A DNA stretch of 64,000 nt from Saprospirales bacterium (GTDB lineage Bacteria > Bacteroidota > Bacteroidia > Chitinophagales > Saprospiraceae): contig REEI01000058.1 in NCBI GenBank assembly GCA_007695145.1, positions 43,589-107,588 on the forward strand. Reading direction: 5' to 3'. The notes beneath the pieces are model-generated. The model did not search any database. It was not told where the DNA came from and saw only the letters and a list, made by a program, of their open reading frames with translations. Shown piece after piece: positions 59,953-64,000 of the stretch. Each line of letters opens with the position of its first letter. The stretch's first letter is position 1. The position numbers and the translations under genes were made by a program.

Positions 59953-60600
59953 ATGAGCGAAATCCACTTATTGACTTACAACCCCTTTCAGGAAAATACC
60001 ATTGTAATTGAATCCGGCGATGAGTGTGTGATCATAGACCCAGGCGCACACTCTCAGGCTGAAAAACTGGAATTCCTGAACTTTTTGAGCAGATTGAATA
60101 GTAAACCTGTTCGACTGCTAAACACTCACTGCCATCTCGATCATATCTTCAGCAATGGGTTGATACACGAGAAATACGGTTTGCAATTGGAAATTCATCC
60201 AAATGAAGTAGAGATGCTTAAAGCTGCACCAATGATTGGGAAAAACTACGGAATACCAACTGAACCATCACCGGAAGCAGGCATATTTTTAAAAGAGGGT
60301 GAACACATTGAATTTGGGGAGGAACGATTAAAAATCCTATTTACACCCGGTCATTCTCCCGGCAGTCTTTGCTTTTATTCTGAAACCGGCAGATACCTAA
60401 TAGGCGGGGACGTACTTTTTTACGAAAGCATCGGCAGGACAGACCTTCCGGGCGGGGATTTTAATACGCTTATGGAATCCATAAAAAACGAACTACTAAG
60501 TCTGGAGGACGAAGTAAGGGTTTACCCCGGTCATGGCCCTGTAACTACCATCGGACATGAGAGATTTCACAATCCATTCATTCGTCAATACGGATTGTAA
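59953..60600 (+). CDS. Metallo-beta-lactamase-fold hydrolase (glyoxalase II-like)
   Basis: 215 residues. Metal-binding THCHLDH (H59, H61, D63, H64), then FTPGHSPGSLCFY (H at ~137), GGDVLFYESIGRTDLPGGD with the bridging aspartate, and VYPGHGPVTTIGHE with the last His. This is the YcbL/GloB-like subgroup without the C-terminal glyoxalase II helical domain. Cytoplasmic thioester hydrolase; substrate undetermined. The 270-bp gap before it has nothing recognised. Confidence 0.92.
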   Translation: MSEIHLLTYNPFQENTIVIESGDECVIIDPGAHSQAEKLEFLNFLSRLNSKPVRLLNTHCHLDHIFSNGLIHEKYGLQLEIHPNEVEMLKAAPMIGKNYGIPTEPSPEAGIFLKEGEHIEFGEERLKILFTPGHSPGSLCFYSETGRYLIGGDVLFYESIGRTDLPGGDFNTLMESIKNELLSLEDEVRVYPGHGPVTTIGHERFHNPFIRQYGL

Positions 60601-60801
60601 TCCACTCACTAAACACAGTTGAGAACTATTGGCCAATGACACTGGATTGATTGGTGGCAGGTTGCTACCTACCCATTCGTTTTAGGTAATATTTTTTCAA
60701 CAATGTTGGGAGTATTTTATTTATTTAGCTGAAAGGGGCGATATGTTTTCATAATATCCCAAGTCTGGTTAATTTAGCGCCTTGAAATAAAACAAGCTAT
60801 T

Positions 60802-62058
60802 ATGGCAGAAGTATTGAAAATGCCCAGAATGAGTGACACCATGGAAGAGGGTGTTATTGTTGCATGGCACAAAAAAGTCGGGGACAAAATTGAACCCGGA
60901 GATATATTGGCTGAGGTAGAAACTGATAAAGCCACTATGGACTTAGAGAGTTATCAAGAAGGCACTCTCTTGTACATTGGGGTAGAAAAAGGAGCCGTAC
61001 CGGTGGACAGCGTAATTGCAGTAATCGGTGAAGAGGGCGAAGACTATAAAGAAGCGTTGGAAGCTGAGGAATCCTCCGCTCCTGAAGAAGCTGAGGCACA
61101 AACAGAAGACGCCTCTCCTGCTGATAGCGATAAAGGGTCAGTAGAGCCCAAAAAATCTGAAACACCCGTTGAGGATACTTCTCAACAAGCTGCGCATGAA
61201 GATGGGAAGCGGGTGAAAGTCTCTCCACTGGCTAGAAATATGGCCAATGAATCCGGTCTTGACCTCAATGCAATTAAAGGCTCTGGGGAAGGGGGTAGAA
61301 TTGTCAAAAGGGATATTGAAAAAGCTTTGGAACAAGGAGTATCCGGCTCATCCCTTGCAGCAGCTGCATCAGATGTAGCCTTTGAAGAAATTCCTGTCAG
61401 TCAAATGCGCAAGACCATTGCCAGGAGGTTGGCCGAAAGTAAATTTACTGCACCTCATTTCTACCTCACCATTGAGATTGATATGGGTACAGCCATACAG
61501 GCCCGCAAGAGAATCAACGAAATGATTGCACCCGACAAGGTGTCCTTCAATGACTTGGTAATCAAAGCATGCGCAGCTGCTCTTAAGTTACACCCCGCAG
61601 TCAACTCATCATGGATGGGAGACCACATCAGAAGAAATCGCGATGTGAATATTGGAGTGGCCGTGGCAGTGGATGAAGGTTTATTGGTCCCTGTTATTAA
61701 AAATACAGATCAAAAAAATCTGACAGCCATCAATAAAGAAGTCGCTCAATTTGCAGAAAAAGCCAGAGATAAAAAACTTCAGCCGGATGAAATGCAGGGT
61801 AACACCTTCACTATTTCAAATCTGGGAATGTTTGGCATAGAGGAATTTACGGCCATTATCAATCCTCCGGATGCTTGTATACTTGCAGTGGGAGCAATTA
61901 CTGAAAAACCGGTGGTCGTCAATGGGGAATTGGCCGTTGGCAACAGAATGAGGGTCACCCTTTCTTGCGATCATCGCGTAGTCGACGGAGCTACCGGAGC
62001 AAAATTCCTGGCTGATTTAAAGCATATGCTGGAAGATCCTTTGAGGATGATTGTGTGA
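60802..62058 (+). CDS. pdhC: Dihydrolipoamide acetyltransferase, E2 of pyruvate dehydrogenase
   Basis: 418 residues. One lipoyl domain (1-76; lipoylated K43 in EVETDKATMDLES), an acidic Ala/Glu linker (~85-130), the E1/E3-binding domain (134-172, KVSPLARNMANESGLDL, GSGEGGRIVKRDIE) and the catalytic domain (~190-418) with RRLAESKFTAPHFYLTIEID and active-site SCDHRVVDGATGAKFL. Transfers acetyl groups to CoA. The MPRMSDTMEEGVI opening favours pyruvate over 2-oxoglutarate. E1 and E3 genes are not adjacent. Confidence 0.93.
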   Translation: MAEVLKMPRMSDTMEEGVIVAWHKKVGDKIEPGDILAEVETDKATMDLESYQEGTLLYIGVEKGAVPVDSVIAVIGEEGEDYKEALEAEESSAPEEAEAQTEDASPADSDKGSVEPKKSETPVEDTSQQAAHEDGKRVKVSPLARNMANESGLDLNAIKGSGEGGRIVKRDIEKALEQGVSGSSLAAAASDVAFEEIPVSQMRKTIARRLAESKFTAPHFYLTIEIDMGTAIQARKRINEMIAPDKVSFNDLVIKACAAALKLHPAVNSSWMGDHIRRNRDVNIGVAVAVDEGLLVPVIKNTDQKNLTAINKEVAQFAEKARDKKLQPDEMQGNTFTISNLGMFGIEEFTAIINPPDACILAVGAITEKPVVVNGELAVGNRMRVTLSCDHRVVDGATGAKFLADLKHMLEDPLRMIV

Positions 62059-62211
62059 CTTTCTGAATCAAAATCATTTTGTTCTTGACCTGGTCAGTTC
62101 TACAAATGGACAGCCCAATAGATTGCAATCATTTCAATTGTAAAATCCATTGCCAGTCCTCCTTCTATACAAATGGGAACTCATCACATCAATACCAGCT
62201 GACCCATTGAC

Positions 62212-63441
62212 TTACAGCTTATTCAAAGCGATTGATAAGGCTGCTGATGAGATGTTTCGGCCTCCGGGATTCTTTTCATTAACCTCCTTTAAGGCCTTAT
62301 AAATGATGTTCGAGACATCACCCAGGATGGCCGCATCTGTCAATTCTATGCCCGTCTGCATGAAATAAGCAAAAGCTCTCGCCATTCCACAATTGGCGAT
62401 AAAATCCGGAATCAGTGCTACCTTTGAATCGGCATATTTGGCAGTTGGTCCAAATGATATACCATCGTCAATAAAAGGAACATTGGCCCCGCATGAAACA
62501 ACTTCAAGTCCCCCTTTCATCATCCTGTCAACTTGCTCTGGTGTCACTAGCTTGGATGCAGCACCTGGTATGAAAATTTCAGCACCCACGTCCCAGATTT
62601 TTTCATTGATGGTGTCAAAATCTTTCATTTCTGGATCATTCAGCTTATTGCCGTTTTTATTTAAAAACAATTCTGAAATCCTTTCATAGTCCAAACCTCC
62701 ACCGTCAATGATTCCTCCAGAAATATCAATAATCCCAACAATTTTGACCCCTTGCTGCGCCAGGTAAAGCGCCGAAGCAGATGCTACATTTCCCCAGCCC
62801 TGAACAATAGCCCTTTTACCCTCTGCTTTGCCCGATTGAAAAATTCCGTAATAATGCCTCACAGCTTCAGCAACTCCATAACCGGTAACCATATCAGCTA
62901 TAGCGTACTTTTTATTGCTGCTTAAAGGAAGAAACTGTTCATCCTCAATCAGCTTGCTGCATCCCCAGCGAAGCTGCCCAATCATATTTACTTTTTCCCC
63001 ATCACTGCCCTTAAAATGGCCATTGACCACACCTTCCTGCGGATGCCACAATCCGTACTTTTCAGTAAGGGGATTGACATCCAATATCTCATCAACATTC
63101 AGATCGCCTCCGGTGCCGTAGTAATTCTTCAAAAGAGGTATAACAGCTCTGAACCAGCGGTCCAGCACTTCTCTTTTTCGAGGATCAGACGGGTCAAAAT
63201 CAATACCCGATTTCGCGCCTCCTATGGGTGGACCACTCACACTAAATTTTATCTCCATAACCTTTGCTAAAGACAACACTTCATCCCTGGTCAATCCTTT
63301 GCGCATTCTGGTTCCACCACCCGCTGCACCATTCCTCAGTGAATTAATTACCACCCATCCTTTTGCATCAGTCAGAGAATCATTCCACTCAAATACAACT
63401 TCAGGTGTCTTTTTCAGATAGGCATCGAATTCCTTATTCAT
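62212..63441 (-). CDS. Glu/Leu/Phe/Val dehydrogenase
   Basis: 409 residues from ATG 63441; a start 26 codons upstream would add sequence unlike the family. Substrate/catalytic Lys in GPPIGGAKSGI (about 92-102), GGGTRMRKGL, and the NAD-binding fold with VQGWGNVASASALYLAQQG and IIDISGG. Deaminates glutamate or branched-chain/aromatic amino acids to 2-oxoacids with NAD(P). The sequence alone does not fix the substrate; leucine- or glutamate-type activity is most likely. A -7 box lies about 23 nt upstream. Convergent with pdhC. Confidence 0.92.
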   Translation of the reverse strand: MNKEFDAYLKKTPEVVFEWNDSLTDAKGWVVINSLRNGAAGGGTRMRKGLTRDEVLSLAKVMEIKFSVSGPPIGGAKSGIDFDPSDPRKREVLDRWFRAVIPLLKNYYGTGGDLNVDEILDVNPLTEKYGLWHPQEGVVNGHFKGSDGEKVNMIGQLRWGCSKLIEDEQFLPLSSNKKYAIADMVTGYGVAEAVRHYYGIFQSGKAEGKRAIVQGWGNVASASALYLAQQGVKIVGIIDISGGIIDGGGLDYERISELFLNKNGNKLNDPEMKDFDTINEKIWDVGAEIFIPGAASKLVTPEQVDRMMKGGLEVVSCGANVPFIDDGISFGPTAKYADSKVALIPDFIANCGMARAFAYFMQTGIELTDAAILGDVSNIIYKALKEVNEKNPGGRNISSAALSIALNKL

Positions 63442-63463
63442 ATTGCGGTATTTTTGAAGCCGG

Positions 63464-63471
63464 CAAAGATA
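63464..63471 (-). promoter_or_regulatory. -7 box of the amino-acid dehydrogenase gene
   Basis: Reverse-strand TATCTTTG, exact TAnnTTTG, 23 nt before the start codon at 63441; it also argues against the longer start at 63519, which would lie upstream of the promoter. Confidence 0.55.
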
Positions 63472-63849
63472 CCAAATTTGCGGCTTAACTTCCTCTCTCA
63501 ACCTTATAAAACAGATCACATTCCCATTATTTTCCAGAACACATTCTCAATAAAAAACAGTGGCATGGAGAGGAGGGGCAATCCTATGAGTAAATCGGCG
63601 GGTGAATTTTTGTTGCAGTTTCTAGCACATAGCATCGGCTTAATTTTCCCGGCCAATCATATTTAGAGGTAGTCCTATACTCAATTTGCTCAATCACTGC
63701 TTTATTGTGTTTGAGGCGGAGTCAATAAATCATCAGCCTGTTCATTCCAATAATTGGACCGCTCAAGTAAAGGATACCCCAGAATTGCAGACATAAAAAA
63801 CATCTCTAATCTAAAGCTCGTTGAAATCAATTTCAGAGGGGAATAAAAA
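63472..63849. other. Gene-free stretch
   Basis: About 380 bp with no credible reading frame or structural signal; a 70-codon frame at 63454-63666 has no motif or leader and is discounted. Confidence 0.4.
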
Positions 63850-64000
63850 AATTGTATTAGGCTATTAAATAATAAAGCTCATTTAGTCCTTGTTAATTTC
63901 ACTCGAGACAAGTCAATGAGGGCCAATCTTAAAAAGTAAACACCAATTAGCGGATGCCCCTTTCAGAATTTTTTACTAAAGATTCCTCCCTACTTAAATA
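63850..64000 (-). mobile_element. MITE-like element, copy D, cut by the window edge
   Basis: From 63851 it reads ATTGTATTAGGCTATTAAAT and is nearly identical to copy B (24731 onward) for about 115 nt, through CTCGAGACAAGTC, GGCCAATCTTAAAAAGTAAAC and GCCCCTTTCAGA. After that it diverges, and the other end is not in the window. Same orientation as copy B. Confidence 0.72.

Noticed and set aside
1..64000. CRISPR arrays, prophage or toxin-antitoxin/defence genes
   Set aside because: No regularly spaced repeats beyond the 26-bp CAAACG array, and no protein with such signatures was seen.

Overview
The window is a chromosomal segment of a free-living, respiring member of the Bacteroidota. The lineage evidence is direct: a PorZ-type type IX secretion protein with a C-terminal secretion domain, a fused CcoN-CcoO oxidase subunit, BshA for bacillithiol synthesis, the MoxR/DUF58/BatA operon, many lipoproteins, almost no Shine-Dalgarno sequences, and repeated use of the Bacteroidota -7 promoter box TAnnTTTG in front of genes. 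The class within the phylum cannot be settled from the sequence alone. No rRNA, tRNA, CRISPR array, prophage or autonomous transposon was found.

Layout. 1-5107: end of an M19 dipeptidase gene, an outer-membrane barrel protein, rpsT, and paaABCD for the phenylacetyl-CoA epoxidase (paaE absent). 5108-10710: peroxiredoxin, MscS, RecX, an M14-type deacylase and two envelope proteins, with two copies of a short inverted-repeat element. 10711-18053: an OprP-like porin, pckA, a sensor histidine kinase, rlmN, a PfkB kinase and an OmpA lipoprotein. 18054-18842: a gene-free stretch with a complete promoter-terminator unit that looks like a small RNA gene. 18843-24720: a TonB receptor divergent from a DUF4625-like lipoprotein, then porZ. 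24721-28351: another inverted-repeat element, bshA divergent from a MerR regulator, and ssb.

28810-39351 is a cbb3 oxidase module: the copper ATPase ccoI, then (past a reversed aldehyde dehydrogenase) ccoS, ccoNO, ccoQ, ccoP, ccoG, ccoH and a TauE/SafE-like membrane protein. It covers structural subunits, copper loading and maturation, so the organism can probably respire at low oxygen. 39660-45081: fluoride exporter, a vanadium-haloperoxidase-like lipoprotein and a very large FG-GAP/UnbV lipoprotein. 45092-50175 is a tightly overlapping MoxR-BatA operon with one unrecognised member. 50278-55627: DUF2237, small lipoproteins, lptB, an Ig-like lipoprotein and xerD. 55846-62058: a large MscS channel, a SPOR-like protein, rodA, a metallo-hydrolase and the E2 subunit of a 2-oxoacid dehydrogenase. 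The window ends with an amino-acid dehydrogenase and the edge of another inverted-repeat element.

The least explained material is (i) a family of 290-350 bp elements with ATTGnATTAGGC-type ends and apparent 5-bp target duplications, present in at least four places; (ii) the putative small RNA at 18341-18528, with a leader-peptide-like reading frame and competing hairpins; (iii) unrecognised proteins embedded in the MoxR and lptB operons; and (iv) several precise palindromes in regulatory positions.
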